From contig JAQGOL010000024.1 in the NCBI GenBank assembly GCA_028293625.1, positions 1-64,000 of the forward strand: DNA of 64,000 nt, given 5' to 3'. This document shows, one piece after another, positions 16,204 through 27,400 of this stretch; positions within the stretch are counted from its first letter, which is position 1; every line of letters starts with the position of its first letter. The translations under genes were made by a program, and so were the position numbers. The notes beneath the pieces were generated by a model that was given only the letters and a program-made list of their open reading frames with translations, was not told where the DNA came from and searched no databases. This DNA is from Chthoniobacteraceae bacterium. Lineage in GTDB: Bacteria; Verrucomicrobiota; Verrucomicrobiia; Chthoniobacterales; Chthoniobacteraceae.

Positions 16204-18851
16204 GTAACTCTTTGGCCCCGCAAGTCGACGCTCAACACCCGTGGATTGGGCTTGCTTCATTCACTGAGGCGGAATGGAAGTTTTTTGCCGGGCGCTCCGA
16301 GGAATGTGAGGAGTTGTTGCACTTGGTGCAGCGGGACACACTCACGCTCTTGTATGGGGTCTCGGGACTGGGTAAAACATCGCTTCTTAATGCCGGGCTT
16401 TTCCCGCAGCTGCGTCAACACGCCTTTCTTCCGGTGCCACTTCGGATCGACTTCGGAACGGACGCCGATTCGCTTTCCGACCAGATCCAGATCGCGATCC
16501 GCAAAGCGGCAAGCGCCGCCGGGGTCGAAATGCCGGAAGCTCGATCGCAGGAGACTCTCTGGGAGTACTTTCATCGCCTGGGAAACGACTTCTGGAGCCC
16601 GCGTAACAAGCCCGTTACTCCCGTGCTTGTTTTTGATCAATTCGAGGAGCTTTTCACCATCGGCAGCGAAGCTTTGGGAGGTGTCAGTTGTCTCGAAAGC
16701 TGGGTGGCAGAGCTGGCTGATCTCATCGAAAACCGCGCCCCACCTGAGCTGCGATCCGAGCCGGCCCGCGCGGCCGATTTCCGTTTTGAGGCGGTGCGCC
16801 TGAGGATCCTCTTTTCGCTACGCGAGGATTACCTTCCCGAACTTGATCGCCTGCGTTCCTGTTTTCGCGCCCTTGGCCAAAACCGGCTGCGCCTCCTGCC
16901 AATGAGCAAACGGCAGGCGCGTGGCGTCATAGAACTTGGGGCCGAGCTTTTTGAATCCACTGCCAAAGAACGCGTTCTTACATTTCTGGCTGGGGCGGGA
17001 GATGCCGAGGAGGAGGAAGAGGCGACGATTGCTCCAGCATTGCTAAGTCTTGTTTTACAGGATCTTAATAAACGCCGGCTTGCCCGCGATCCCGAGGCAA
17101 AGATCACGGCTGATCTTCTCGATTTGGGGCAGACGCAAACCCTCAAGGACTTTTATGACCGTAGCCTGGAGCAGCTGCCGGCTGATATCCGCGTGTTTAT
17201 TGAAGACCGTCTTCTTACTACAAGCGGCTATCGGAATACCTGTGCTCTCGACGATGCACTGGCATGTCCGGGAGTGAGCCTGGCGGTTCTTAATCAACTT
17301 GTTGACTGCCGGCTGCTTGCTTTCGAAGACCGCCGTCACCAGCGAAGCATTGAGCTGACTCACGACATTCTTGTAGCGGTGATCAAGGCGAGCCGCGACA
17401 GCCGGCACGAGTGCGAAGCCCGGGAACGTACGCAGGCCATGGAGCAGGTCGCCACTCAGGCGCGATTGAGGAGGAGTCGCCGCAATTTTGTCATTTGTGC
17501 GGTGGCTGGGATGGGGGCTGTGGTGGTTGCGGCCTTCACTGCCGTAAGTCAGCACAGGGTGACCGTTGAGCGGCAAGCGGCAGAAAACCTTGTCCAATTC
17601 ATAAACCAAAATCTTTACGGTAAACTCGAAGCGATCGGCCGGCGGGACCTTCTACATGAGGTGATAAAAGAGATCCGCAAGCATTACGAAAACCTGGCGG
17701 TGAAAAGCTCTGCGGGAAACGTGCTCCACGTGCTTCGCATGCTTCACTCCACAATCAATTTGGAGGGCGACATCCTTGAGTCGCAAGGGGATCTCCAAAA
17801 GGCGCTGGGCTGCTATAACGACGGCCTCGCGGTGGCGCAAAGTGAGGAACAGCAAATCGGAGGGAAGTGGTCCTCAAAGGAAGACCTTGCGAAAAGTAAG
17901 ATGAAAATCGGGAAGGTTTATTTTGAGCAGGGCGCGCTCGACATAGCCGAGAAGGTCTATCTGGAGGCTGTCGACCTCGGCGAAGCATCGGCCCGGAGTC
18001 AGGCCGACGCCAATTCCGAGAGTTGGCTGGTGCTTGGAGAATGTTACGAGGCGTTAGGCAGGATCTCGCGTGAAAACAAACAACTTGATACGTCTTTGAC
18101 GCGGCTCGATCGCAGCCTTGCTGCGCTCGGAACGGCGAAGCCCAGCCCGCGACAGCAACATCTATTGGTCCGATCTCGTATCTCTCTGAATTATACTTAC
18201 CGGCAACAATTTAAGAAAACAGACGATCCGGCGGCGATAGATAAAGCCATTGCCGAATGCAAATTGGCTGTGGAAAGCTGCAAAGCCCAGGAGGCGACAT
18301 TCCTGGGTAACTCTGATTTACAATGCGATCTGGCTGAAAGTTACGACGCATTGGGGGATGCTTTGTTGAGCCGAGACAAAATGGATCTTCCGGAAATACG
18401 CAAGGTTTACGAGCAAGGCTTGAAGATTTCACAACAGCTTGTTAAGCGAGATCGCACTAATCTGTTCTGGCAACGAATGCTCTCGTATATGTGCTTCGAC
18501 ATGGGGGAGTTAAGCGGGCTCGAAGGTAAGCGGGATGAAGCAATGCAGTATTACCAGGATTGCCTCGATATCCGTGTGCAGGTTGTTCAGCAGGCGGGGC
18601 AGCTTGCCTCTTCTCAACAGGAATTGGCCACCGTCTGTTTGGAGGTGGCTAAGAAACAGAAAAGTTCTGATCGTGATCCGAAGCCTTTCCTTCGCCAGGG
18701 ATTGGCCGCCATTGCCACCCTGGAGCGAAATAACCCGCTCATTCCAAGCCAGGAAAACTTGAAATCCAGGCTGAGCAAGGCACTCAGGGAAGCCGAAAGC
18801 TCCGAGGTCCCGGCAGCGCCACCAATCACCCTTCCTGCGCCGACATTGTAA
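16200..18851 (+). CDS. nSTAND NTPase with one membrane segment and TPR tail
   Basis: An 883-residue signal-transducing NTPase. An N-terminal segment (HPWIGLASF, FFAGRSEE) typical of nSTAND1 proteins leads to Walker A GVSGLGKT (residues 53-60) and Walker B VLVFDQFEE (142-150). A helical and winged-helix part follows and ends near ELTHDILVAVI (about residue 390). A basic RLRRSRRNF stretch then precedes one membrane segment (about 428-447). The remaining 430 residues are helical repeats with the TPR spacing (LGECYEALGRI, LAESYDALGDAL, MSYMCFDMGEL-like). STAND proteins oligomerise on ligand sensing and activate effectors; the coupled upstream SIR2-like/TIR protein is the obvious effector. The basic flank predicts NTPase inside and TPRs outside the cytoplasm, which is unusual for such sensors. 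Its stop lies 4 bases from that of the convergent aminopeptidase gene. Confidence 0.83.
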   Translation: MSNSLAPQVDAQHPWIGLASFTEAEWKFFAGRSEECEELLHLVQRDTLTLLYGVSGLGKTSLLNAGLFPQLRQHAFLPVPLRIDFGTDADSLSDQIQIAIRKAASAAGVEMPEARSQETLWEYFHRLGNDFWSPRNKPVTPVLVFDQFEELFTIGSEALGGVSCLESWVAELADLIENRAPPELRSEPARAADFRFEAVRLRILFSLREDYLPELDRLRSCFRALGQNRLRLLPMSKRQARGVIELGAELFESTAKERVLTFLAGAGDAEEEEEATIAPALLSLVLQDLNKRRLARDPEAKITADLLDLGQTQTLKDFYDRSLEQLPADIRVFIEDRLLTTSGYRNTCALDDALACPGVSLAVLNQLVDCRLLAFEDRRHQRSIELTHDILVAVIKASRDSRHECEARERTQAMEQVATQARLRRSRRNFVICAVAGMGAVVVAAFTAVSQHRVTVERQAAENLVQFINQNLYGKLEAIGRRDLLHEVIKEIRKHYENLAVKSSAGNVLHVLRMLHSTINLEGDILESQGDLQKALGCYNDGLAVAQSEEQQIGGKWSSKEDLAKSKMKIGKVYFEQGALDIAEKVYLEAVDLGEASARSQADANSESWLVLGECYEALGRISRENKQLDTSLTRLDRSLAALGTAKPSPRQQHLLVRSRISLNYTYRQQFKKTDDPAAIDKAIAECKLAVESCKAQEATFLGNSDLQCDLAESYDALGDALLSRDKMDLPEIRKVYEQGLKISQQLVKRDRTNLFWQRMLSYMCFDMGELSGLEGKRDEAMQYYQDCLDIRVQVVQQAGQLASSQQELATVCLEVAKKQKSSDRDPKPFLRQGLAAIATLERNNPLIPSQENLKSRLSKALREAESSEVPAAPPITLPAPTL

Positions 18852-18855
18852 TCTG

Positions 18856-19965
18856 TTACTTGAGCCGCTCCGGATTGAGCGCCTGGAGTGCTTTAGGTAA
18901 AAAGATGCCATTTTCACGGATCAGTTTGCCGTCGAAATGGATTGTCCCTCCGCCGTAATCCTCCCGCTGAATGTTTACCATGTCCCAGTGAACCTGGGAG
19001 CGGTTGCCGTTGTCGGCTTGTTCATAAGCCTGGCCGGGCGTGAAATGAAATGAGCCGCTGATCTTCTCGTCAAAAAGGATGTCGCGCATCGGATGGAGCA
19101 CGTAAGGATTAAAGGCAATCGCGAACTCGCCAATGAACCGCGCACCGGCGTCGCTGTTGAGGATTTCGTTTAATTTGGCGGTGTTGTTGCCGGTTGCGTC
19201 GACCACTTTGCCGTCTTTGAACTCAAGCCGGATATTGTCGAAGGCCGTGCCTTGGTAAATGGTCCCGGCATTGTAGGTCACAACGCCTTGGACGGAGTTC
19301 CTGACGGGAGCCGTGAAGACCTCGCCATCGGGAATATTGTGGGTGCCGCCGCAGGTGATCGCGGGGATGTTCTTAATGGAGAAGGTCAAATCGGTGCCGG
19401 GTCCCTTGAGTTCGACGCGGTCGGTTTTTTCCATGGCGTCTTTAAGTGCCTTCATCCCCGGGATCATTTTGGAATAATCGAGGGTGCAGACATCAAAATA
19501 GAAATTCTCAAACTGCTCGGTGCTCATGCCCGCTTGCTGGGCCATCGAGGAACTTGGCCAGCGCAGGACACACCAGCGGGTCTTTTTCACGCGCCAGTCC
19601 AAGACCGGTTTGAGCTTTTTACCGACCAGCTTCATTTTTTCAGCCGGCACATCGGACATCTCGGTGATGTTGTGACCACCCCGCACAGCGATATAAGCCT
19701 CCACCTTTTTCATCTGCGCGAGTTGAAGGGCGTTGGTGATATCGAGCTGCTCTTCCTGCGCGCCCAGCGCCATCTCACGGCTGATGCGCGCATGATGGGT
19801 TTGCACCAGGGGCACCGCCCCCGCGTCGCGCGCCGCCCGGATGAGCGCGATAGTCATTTCATCGGGAATTTCAAAGGCATCGATGAGCACTTTCTCGTCT
19901 TTCTGAAGCCGGGTGGAATGGGAAACAAGGAGCCGGGCGAGCTTGTCGTAGCGGGGATCATGCAT
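18856..19965 (-). CDS. M29-family aminopeptidase
   Basis: A 369-residue metallopeptidase of family M29 (thermophilic aminopeptidase T/AmpS type), which removes N-terminal residues from peptides using two metal ions. Family landmarks are the N-terminal [23 protein letters not shown], the [10 protein letters not shown] region, the [13 protein letters not shown] block, [11 protein letters not shown] containing a metal-binding Glu, GEFAIAFNP, and QVHWDMV with a His ligand near the end. ATG 19965 (MHDPRYDKL) fits the family; the longer frame to 20028 reads into the divergent hisC promoter. The cytoplasmic role is general peptide turnover. Confidence 0.9.
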   Translation of the reverse strand: MHDPRYDKLARLLVSHSTRLQKDEKVLIDAFEIPDEMTIALIRAARDAGAVPLVQTHHARISREMALGAQEEQLDITNALQLAQMKKVEAYIAVRGGHNITEMSDVPAEKMKLVGKKLKPVLDWRVKKTRWCVLRWPSSSMAQQAGMSTEQFENFYFDVCTLDYSKMIPGMKALKDAMEKTDRVELKGPGTDLTFSIKNIPAITCGGTHNIPDGEVFTAPVRNSVQGVVTYNAGTIYQGTAFDNIRLEFKDGKVVDATGNNTAKLNEILNSDAGARFIGEFAIAFNPYVLHPMRDILFDEKISGSFHFTPGQAYEQADNGNRSQVHWDMVNIQREDYGGGTIHFDGKLIRENGIFLPKALQALNPERLK

Positions 19966-20068
19966 GATGGCGCCTACCGTAGCACGACGGTGCAACAGTG
20001 GGAAGAGAGGCCGCCTTGCACTCCGCACTTCCCTTTCGGCTTGGGCCGACGCTACCGTTCGCGCCCTT
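19966..20068. promoter_or_regulatory. divergent intergenic region between M29 peptidase and hisC
   Basis: The 103 bases between the two divergent start codons must hold the promoters for both genes if the chosen starts are right. I could not pick out clear -10 and -35 boxes. Confidence 0.35.
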
Positions 20069-21166
20069 ATGTCGATTTGGAATCTAGCCCATCCTTGGTT
20101 GCGTGAACTTGTCTCCTACGAGCCGGGCAAACCGATCGAGGACGTCGCCCGGGAGCTTGGACTCCAGCCTCACGAGATCATCAAGCTTGCCTCCAACGAA
20201 AACCCGCTTGGCCCTTCCCCCAAGGCGTTGGCGGCCATGCGCGAAGCGCTCGATCAGGCGCACTTTTATCCCGATGGCGGCGGTTATTACCTGCGCGAGG
20301 CGATCGCTGAAAAACTTTCGCTCCAGCGCGAAAACATCATCCTGGGATGCGGCTCCAATGAAATCATCGAGTTCATCGGACACGCCTTTCTGGGGCCGGG
20401 CGATGAGATCGTCACGGCGTGTCATTCCTTTTTGGTTTATAAACTGATGGCGGCGCTCTTTGGAGCGACAACGATCGAGGTGCCTGACCCCAATTATGCG
20501 CACGACCTCAAGGCGATGCTGGAAGCGATCACGCCGCGGACCCGGGAGGTTTTCATTACCAACCCGAACAACCCGACCGGCACGCTGATCAGCCAGGAGG
20601 AGATCGACTGGTTCATGGCGCGGGTGCCCGAGCACGTGGTGGTTGTTTTTGATGAAGCGTATTACGAGTTTCTCGAAAATCCGCCTGACACCCTTAAATA
20701 TGTGCGCGAAGGCCGCCGGGTGGTGGTGCTTCGGACCTTTTCCAAGATCCAAGGCCTGGCCAATATGCGGATCGGATACGGGGTGGCCAGCGCGGAGCTG
20801 ATCACCATTTTGCAAAAGACCCGGCAGCCTTTTAATGTGAACGGGATTGCGCAGGCTGGCGCTTTGGCTGGTTTAAAAGACGAGGAACACCAACTTAAGA
20901 CCCGCCAGATTACCATCGAAGGACGCAACTGGATGCAAGGTGAGTTCGCCGCGATGGGCCTGGAGTTCGTGCCAAGCTTTGCCAATTTTATTTTGGTGAA
21001 AGTCGGCAATGGAAAAGCGGTTTTCGGCGCGCTGATGAAAAAAGGAGTGATCGTGCGGGATATGAATGCGTACGGGCTTCCTGAATGGATCCGGGTTTCG
21101 ATCGGCACCACGGCTCAGAACGAACGTTTTATGGCTGAATTGCGGGAGTTGCGCAAAAACTCATAA
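20069..21166 (+). CDS. hisC: histidinol-phosphate aminotransferase
   Basis: A 365-residue PLP-dependent class I/II aminotransferase matching HisC, which converts imidazole-acetol phosphate to histidinol phosphate with glutamate. Visible features: [13 protein letters not shown] near residue 38, the [15 protein letters not shown] cofactor region, [23 protein letters not shown], and [16 protein letters not shown] with the PLP lysine. The start [14 protein letters not shown] at 20069 matches HisC starts. No other his gene is nearby, so it is an isolated biosynthetic gene. Aromatic or other amino-acid specificity cannot be excluded from sequence alone. Confidence 0.93.
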   Translation: MSIWNLAHPWLRELVSYEPGKPIEDVARELGLQPHEIIKLASNENPLGPSPKALAAMREALDQAHFYPDGGGYYLREAIAEKLSLQRENIILGCGSNEIIEFIGHAFLGPGDEIVTACHSFLVYKLMAALFGATTIEVPDPNYAHDLKAMLEAITPRTREVFITNPNNPTGTLISQEEIDWFMARVPEHVVVVFDEAYYEFLENPPDTLKYVREGRRVVVLRTFSKIQGLANMRIGYGVASAELITILQKTRQPFNVNGIAQAGALAGLKDEEHQLKTRQITIEGRNWMQGEFAAMGLEFVPSFANFILVKVGNGKAVFGALMKKGVIVRDMNAYGLPEWIRVSIGTTAQNERFMAELRELRKNS

Positions 21167-21327
21167 GCCTTTGCCACGCGCTTTCGGAAAGCAGTACAGA
21201 GACTGGCCCGATTCTGGCTCAAATGCCGGCCGCGCAAATCGCCGTATTGGCGTTCCGCACTCCTGTTCGATCTTCGAATGCAGCTGCATTGGAATCGAAA
21301 ACCCACACTATCCCAAATAAAGCAACT

Positions 21328-22401
21328 ATGCGAAAAGAAGAACGCGTCGGAATTCCCTCGGGAAATTTACTTAATAAAGGACGCGATCGGCGTTGGACAA
21401 CTCTTTCATCCCTGGCCGCTGTGGCGGGACTCCTTTGTCTTTCGCTGCCTGCCATTGCCTCTCCTATTCTCGATTCCGCTTACAAGGCATCCGCCGCGTT
21501 TGGATTTGAAACCAGCGGAACTCCCGATGCGGGTTATTGTTACGATTGGGGTTACCAGGCGCTTGTGCCGGGAATGAATTATTCCGGCGGCGGCCACGGA
21601 TTCCTTTCCCAATCCAATCTCAGTCATACGCAATCATTTAGCGAAGCAGCCAACGGAGGGAATGTGTCGGGTGCCACATCGGCCGCCCTGGTGGAATCGA
21701 ACACGCTCCAGCCCATCCAGGGAACGCTCACCGCTCAGGGCGCTGCTTTTCTCGATTCACCCAATTCAGCTAGCGTAACGACCAATGGATTGACGTTAAC
21801 CATTTCCGGAAGGACCGATATTCGCACCGGGTCATTTGCCTGGAGCCCGGACATTTCCTCCACCAACACGGCGCCACTCTCGTTTACTTCCAATCTGGGC
21901 GCCATTGACTTTGAGGTGGTCGACTTTGCTGTAATCGGAAATCTCTCTTCGATCGGCACGCTTCTGGAGATTGATGACATCCTTTTTGGCATTGGCACTT
22001 ACTCCTGGCATGACGGCACATTTTCCCTCGATGCGAAGGATTTTGAGCTCACGATCGACATCGGCAACGACTTCGTTCACGACAGCGCCCAGTACGGGTC
22101 GCTCGTTTTCCGAGTCGAAGACGGCTTGGTCACTGAATCGACTGGGACGGGCATTTTCGCCACCACGATCCTGTTTCCTGAGATTGGCGAATCAGGCACT
22201 TTTTCGATGCCTGTCGCGCCATTTACGCTCGATTATGATCTCGGCGATTCCCTGGCCACGCACGACACGGATATCTACTTTGATCTCTCCGTGAGCGGAG
22301 CCACCGCCACCACGAACTTTGTTCCCGAGCCTGCCACCCTCGGATTTGCCCTCGCCCTGATCGGAGGCTGTCTTGGAAGCCGCTTTCGCAGGCGCGCCTA
22401 A
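21328..22401 (+). CDS. PEP-CTERM sorted secreted protein
   Basis: A 357-residue exported protein. After a basic N-terminus (residues 1-24) a hydrophobic core and ALPAIAS-like cleavage site form a signal peptide. The body is Ser/Thr/Gly-rich and beta-structured, and the end has VPEPATLGFALALIGGC and FRRRA, the PEP-CTERM sorting tail. Only three Cys are present, so disulphides are not important. The passenger is not recognised. ATG 21328 is preferred because upstream in-frame residues do not fit a signal peptide. It lies 161 bases after hisC and about 40 bases before mnmE. Confidence 0.8.
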   Translation: MRKEERVGIPSGNLLNKGRDRRWTTLSSLAAVAGLLCLSLPAIASPILDSAYKASAAFGFETSGTPDAGYCYDWGYQALVPGMNYSGGGHGFLSQSNLSHTQSFSEAANGGNVSGATSAALVESNTLQPIQGTLTAQGAAFLDSPNSASVTTNGLTLTISGRTDIRTGSFAWSPDISSTNTAPLSFTSNLGAIDFEVVDFAVIGNLSSIGTLLEIDDILFGIGTYSWHDGTFSLDAKDFELTIDIGNDFVHDSAQYGSLVFRVEDGLVTESTGTGIFATTILFPEIGESGTFSMPVAPFTLDYDLGDSLATHDTDIYFDLSVSGATATTNFVPEPATLGFALALIGGCLGSRFRRRA

Positions 22402-22443
22402 ATTTGAATCCAGGCAGCCGCGCTGCCGTGAGATAATCGGTTC

Positions 22444-23775
22444 ATGAACGATACCATTGCCGCCATTTCCACGGCGTTTGGCGAAGGCGCCATCGCCATT
22501 ATCCGGCTCAGCGGGCCGGGCGCGGTGGTCATTGCCGACGCCGTATTCCAAGCCAGGAAAAAACCGTCCGAGCTTCCAAACCGAGTCCAGCAGTTCGGAG
22601 CGATCTTTTCCTCGGAAAGGAAGCTGGATGACGTGCTCCTAAGCGTGCATCGCGCGCCGCACAGTTATACCGGCGAGGATGTGGTGGAAATCAATTGCCA
22701 CGGCGGCGTCCTGGTCACCCGCCGCATCCTCGAGCTCCTGCTCTCCAAAGGGGCGCGCTCAGCCGAACCGGGCGAATTTACCCAGCGCGCTTACCTGGGC
22801 GGCAAAATGGATCTTACCCAGGCCGAGGCGGTCATGGATCTCATTTCCGCCCAAACCGACCTGGCGTTGCGCGCCGCCACCGAGCAATTGGAAGGCCGCC
22901 TGGGAGACCGGATTCGGGCATTAAAAGAAGCGGTGTTGGAAGTGCTTGCTCATGTGGAGGCGCACATTGACTTTCCCGATGAAGATATCGATCCGGAAAC
23001 CGGCGCGGCGTTGTTGGAAAAACTCGATGCACTTTCAGCGGAAACCGAGGCATTGCTCGCCACCGCCACGCAGGGAAAAATCCTTCGCGAAGGCGTGCGC
23101 ACGGTGATTTACGGGGCGCCGAATGTCGGCAAATCGTCGCTGCTTAACCGGCTCCTCGGATATGAGCGGGCAATCGTTAGCGCCCGCCCCGGCACGACGC
23201 GCGATGTCATTGAAGAAGTCATCAATTTGCAGGGCATCCCATTGCGCTTGGTCGACACGGCGGGCATCCGCGAATCGCTCGATGAAGTGGAATGCGAGGG
23301 AATGGAGCGGACCCGGCGTCAACTTGACCGGGCCGATCTGGTGCTGCATGTCGTTGACGCCAGCACGGCGGCGCCATCAGCCGTCCTGCCCGAGGATCCG
23401 CGGATGCTGACGGTGTTGAATAAAGCCGATCTCGGCGAACACGAGAGCTGGGGTGTAATCGAGGGGGTCCGTATTTCATGCCTGGACGAGCGCGGCCTTG
23501 AGCAACTCGACAAGGCGATCGTCAACCGGATCACCGGAGGCAAAGGGGCCGGCCGTGATTGGTCGGTGGCGATCAACGCCCGGCATAAGGCGTGTTTGGA
23601 AATCACCCTTCATTTTACCGATGCCGCCCGGGAGGCAATGCGCGCCGGGCTTTCTCCCGAGTTTGTAGCTGAAGAACTCCGCAGCGCATTGGAAGCGGTC
23701 GGCAACGTGGTCGGCCGCGCCGATGCCGAGGATGTTCTCGGGCACATCTTCGCCACTTTCTGCATCGGAAAATAG
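22444..23775 (+). CDS. mnmE: tRNA modification GTPase MnmE
   Basis: A 443-residue protein with all MnmE parts: the N-terminal tetrahydrofolate-binding domain ([19 protein letters not shown]), the [14 protein letters not shown] helix, a G domain with GAPNVGKS (P loop), the GTTRDV switch, DTAGIRES and NKAD, and the C-terminal CIGK whose Cys is catalytic. With MnmG it builds the aminomethyl-type modification on wobble uridine of certain tRNAs. Start ATG 22444 gives the standard N-terminus. No mnmG or rnpA is adjacent. Confidence 0.96.
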   Translation: MNDTIAAISTAFGEGAIAIIRLSGPGAVVIADAVFQARKKPSELPNRVQQFGAIFSSERKLDDVLLSVHRAPHSYTGEDVVEINCHGGVLVTRRILELLLSKGARSAEPGEFTQRAYLGGKMDLTQAEAVMDLISAQTDLALRAATEQLEGRLGDRIRALKEAVLEVLAHVEAHIDFPDEDIDPETGAALLEKLDALSAETEALLATATQGKILREGVRTVIYGAPNVGKSSLLNRLLGYERAIVSARPGTTRDVIEEVINLQGIPLRLVDTAGIRESLDEVECEGMERTRRQLDRADLVLHVVDASTAAPSAVLPEDPRMLTVLNKADLGEHESWGVIEGVRISCLDERGLEQLDKAIVNRITGGKGAGRDWSVAINARHKACLEITLHFTDAAREAMRAGLSPEFVAEELRSALEAVGNVVGRADAEDVLGHIFATFCIGK

Positions 23776-24482
23776 ACGGGTGATATTGGATGTCGGTTGC
23801 GTTTCCGCTGCCGGACAGGAGTGGTGCGCCGGCCGGCGGCAATCACGGATCTGTTGCCGGCAAGACATCCGCGCGTCGGAGAATTAATAAGCCTCACACT
23901 CCACAGGTGATATGCGCCTTGACAGTTTAAGCGCGAGGCTGGTCCGAAGTTCAGGTTTGAGTTTTAACCTGCTATCTGAACGGTGTGACGCCTAGCGGCT
24001 TAGCCGTCTTCATACATCTTTGATGTAGCAAACTGATACAGATTTTGATTCGGGTGCGCAGCGGCATGAAACGTATTACTTTTAATAGCATATGATATGT
24101 GACTAATGTGCAATAGATGATTGCATCCAGAGTATTGTGTATTGTATGAAAATCTTTTTGAAAAGACTTGTGCGATAAACTGGTTTCGACGAACAAGCAT
24201 TTATGCACCCCGTCAAAACGATTGATTTAGCCTGTCATCTACCGGCAGCTAATTCCGAAGCATGCATCGCGCAAGCCTTGCATTTTCCGCTTCACCGGGG
24301 AGCCTCGAAGATCGGCGCGAGGCAATAAGGCAACTGGTTGGATGGGCGGTTGGAAAAGCCCCTTTATAGGATAAAAACATCCCATGCCTTGTCGTGTGGC
24401 AACGCATTGCGAGTGCTCGCATCGATGACGCTGCCTCACATGGCTCGAACTTTTCTCCCATTTAGTTAACAACCCATTTTTT
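23776..24482. other. 700-base intergenic stretch with an AT-rich middle
   Basis: No convincing gene. The part from about 23990 to 24240 is clearly more AT-rich than its surroundings and precedes the large secreted-protein operon, so it may carry its promoter or mark the left edge of the accessory block. Minus-strand frames here (24000-24208, 24239-24625) lack protein features. Confidence 0.5.
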
Positions 24483-27400
24483 ATGAAAACTGTAACTCGG
24501 CAAAAGGTGGCCGCTACTCGCCTGGGGTGGTTGCTTGTCAGTATTGGAATGTACATGCTGGCACATGCCTCGGCATGCAAGGCGCAACTTCTAGAGGATG
24601 TTGTTTGGCAGGCAGCGGGAAGCACGTTGCCCGATTATCCCGGTTCAGGAGCAGGCAGTCAGCTTTCCAAGACCTATGGAACGGCCGCCTGGAACGCGGA
24701 TGCGGTGAGCAACAATCGGGTAGAAGGAGACGGCTTTGTCCAGTTTAAGGTCGACAGCCTCAGCTACCGGGTGGCGGTTGGGTTATCCAATGCAAACACA
24801 AATCAAAGTTACACGTCGATCGATCACGCTATCGTTTTCAACGTAACCAGCACATTCGCATACTCAAGCGGTGCTTTTGTCATTCGCGATGGTGGATCCA
24901 ATTCGTTGGTATTTGGAGCCGGTTCGTTCACCACCAGCGACGTTTTTAAAATCGAGCGCGTCGGTTGCCTTACCAAATACTGGAAGGGCACGACTTTGCT
25001 TTATACTTCTACCAACTCCGCGGCTTACCGGAGCGTGGGCAGCCTGATGGTCGATACATCGTTTATGGAGGTTGGGGGATCCATCTCTGCATGCAAAATG
25101 CAGTCTGTTCCCGAGGAAGACGTTATCTGGGATGAAGTTGTAGGTGTGATCCCGAAGTATACGGCTGGCACGGCGGTTCCGGATCAGGGTTCCCGGCTGG
25201 ACCATTCCACGGCCGCGACGACGTGGGAAGGCGCCGTGAGCTCGAAGACGATTTCCGGGGACGGGTATGTGAAGTTCAGCTTCGGCGTGACAGGAAAGAT
25301 CATGGCCGCGGGACTTGCCGTCGTGAACCCGGATCAGGGTAGCACCAATATTCCCTACCGAATTGAGGCCACGGGGTCCGCCGGGAACTTTAATGTCATG
25401 GAAGGGGCAACGCTACGCGCAACCGGCACCTTTGTCGCGGGTGACATGTTTACGGTCACCAGGGTTGGCTCGACCGTTACTTACACCCAGAATGGTAATT
25501 TTCTTTACGCCAATAGTGCAGCGACCACAGTCCCGCTCGTAGTTGATACTGCCTTTTATTCCGCTTCGGGCTATATCACCAACTGCCGTTTTGGAGGTGT
25601 GGCAAAGGTGGAACGCGTGACATGGAATACGGCGTCCAACGTGTCGGCCACCTACCTGAATCAGGCGGCCCGTTCCAAACTTGCCAAAACAGCGTTCACC
25701 ACCGCTTGGGATAGTGGCGCCACGAGCGTCAAAGGAATTATCCGTGGCGGTTTTGTGCGGTTTCAGTTTGCGCAGACGACAAAAAATGTCGCGGTGGGCC
25801 TGAGCGACGTGGATGGCGGGGTAACCAACACCAGCATCAAACTCGCATTGCAGGCTTCCTCCGCCGGAATGGTGCAGGTCATGGAATCGGGAGTTGCCCT
25901 CGGAAGTGCCGTTTCTTACACCACGAGTGACGTATTTACTGTGCAGCGTGCCGGCAACCGGGTGATTTATTTAAAAAACGGCACGCCCATTCAATCCCAC
26001 TCGTTGATAAACGGACAGGCTGCGCTGGCCTCGGCTCCTTTGATCGTGGACAGCTCCTTCTATGAAAACGGCGGCGCAATCGTGAACTGCGAGGCATCGG
26101 GTTTTCCGGCTGACATTTATTGGCGCGATTTAAACCAGACCGACGTCACCTATGACTCCATCACCAGCTTTTCAGTCACGCCAGGAATGATTGGAACAGG
26201 AAGCCGTTTAAATAAGACATCCACGACCACCGGATATAATGCGGATGCGATAAGCCGAAGCACTTTTAGCGGGGATGGATTTTTTCAGTTTCGAATCCAG
26301 CAGACTAATAAAGTTCTTTGGATGGGCCTGGCCAATCGCAATGACGGCCCTAGTGCTGGCACGGCGTACTTGACTTACTCATTCTACTTCGACACGCCCG
26401 GCCATTATTATGCCCGCTTTTTCGGAACCAACCTTGCTGAGGGAACTTATGGTGCCAATGACGTATTCCGGATTGAACGGAACAATCAATTGCCCAAATT
26501 CTTCCGAAACGGGGTGCTCGTTGCCACCGACACGAATCCATGCAACTACCGGTTTTTTGCTGACACCTTATTCTACACGGCCGGCGCTGCCAGTGCCGTC
26601 TCTGATGCGGTAACCTATACGGCTTCGGCGGATTCCGATGGCGACGGTATAAATGACGCGTGGGAATACCAATATTTTGGTTCCCTTGCCCAGGATGCGA
26701 TCGATAACAACGGCGCCGCCGCTAACTACGATGGCGACGCGTATACCAACCTCGAAGAATCGCAGCTGGGGCTCAATCCAACTGATTATTACAATGGAGC
26801 TCCCGCCTACCTGGAGAAGGTAAACGGCGATGCCCAGACTTCCCCGGTCAATCTCTGGACCGCGCTGCCACTCGGAGTGAAGGTCTGGAGCAATCCGCTC
26901 CCGCCCCCGGGGGGCTCGCTGCCCATGGCCGCCGCTCCGGTGACTTTTTCCGTTACTCCGGTTGGAGGCAAGTTTTCGCTTACGGCTTCAGGCGCCGGAT
27001 CTGATACATTATCGTTACATACCGATCTAAGCACGGGGCTCGGCCAGGTTTACTTTCTGCAGCCGGCGCCGGGCGTCGTTAGCACGATCACTGCCACTGC
27101 AAAGCCGGATCCCGCCCCGCCGGGCGGCCTTAGTGCGGCGGCTGCTGGCAGCGTGACTTTTACCCACCAGGCTGATCTTCTTCTCGCACTGTGGAAGTTT
27201 GACGAAGGGGCGGGAATCACGGTGAACGATTCCTCTTCCTCGTCGCCCCTCAATAGTGGAACGCTTTCGGGCAGCGTGATAAAGCAATCAAGTTTCAAAG
27301 GAAACGGCACGCTTTCCGACGGAGCCCTCAAATTTGACGGCGCGAACGGCTACGTGAATGTCCCCAGCCAGTCGTCGCAGACTTTGGGCGCGACGGTGAG

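Noticed and set aside
14725-18851. Equating the pair with Thoeris, Avs or another named system
   Set aside because: Thoeris has separate SIR2 and TIR genes without STAND; Avs proteins carry effector and STAND in one chain. The layout here differs, so no name is given.
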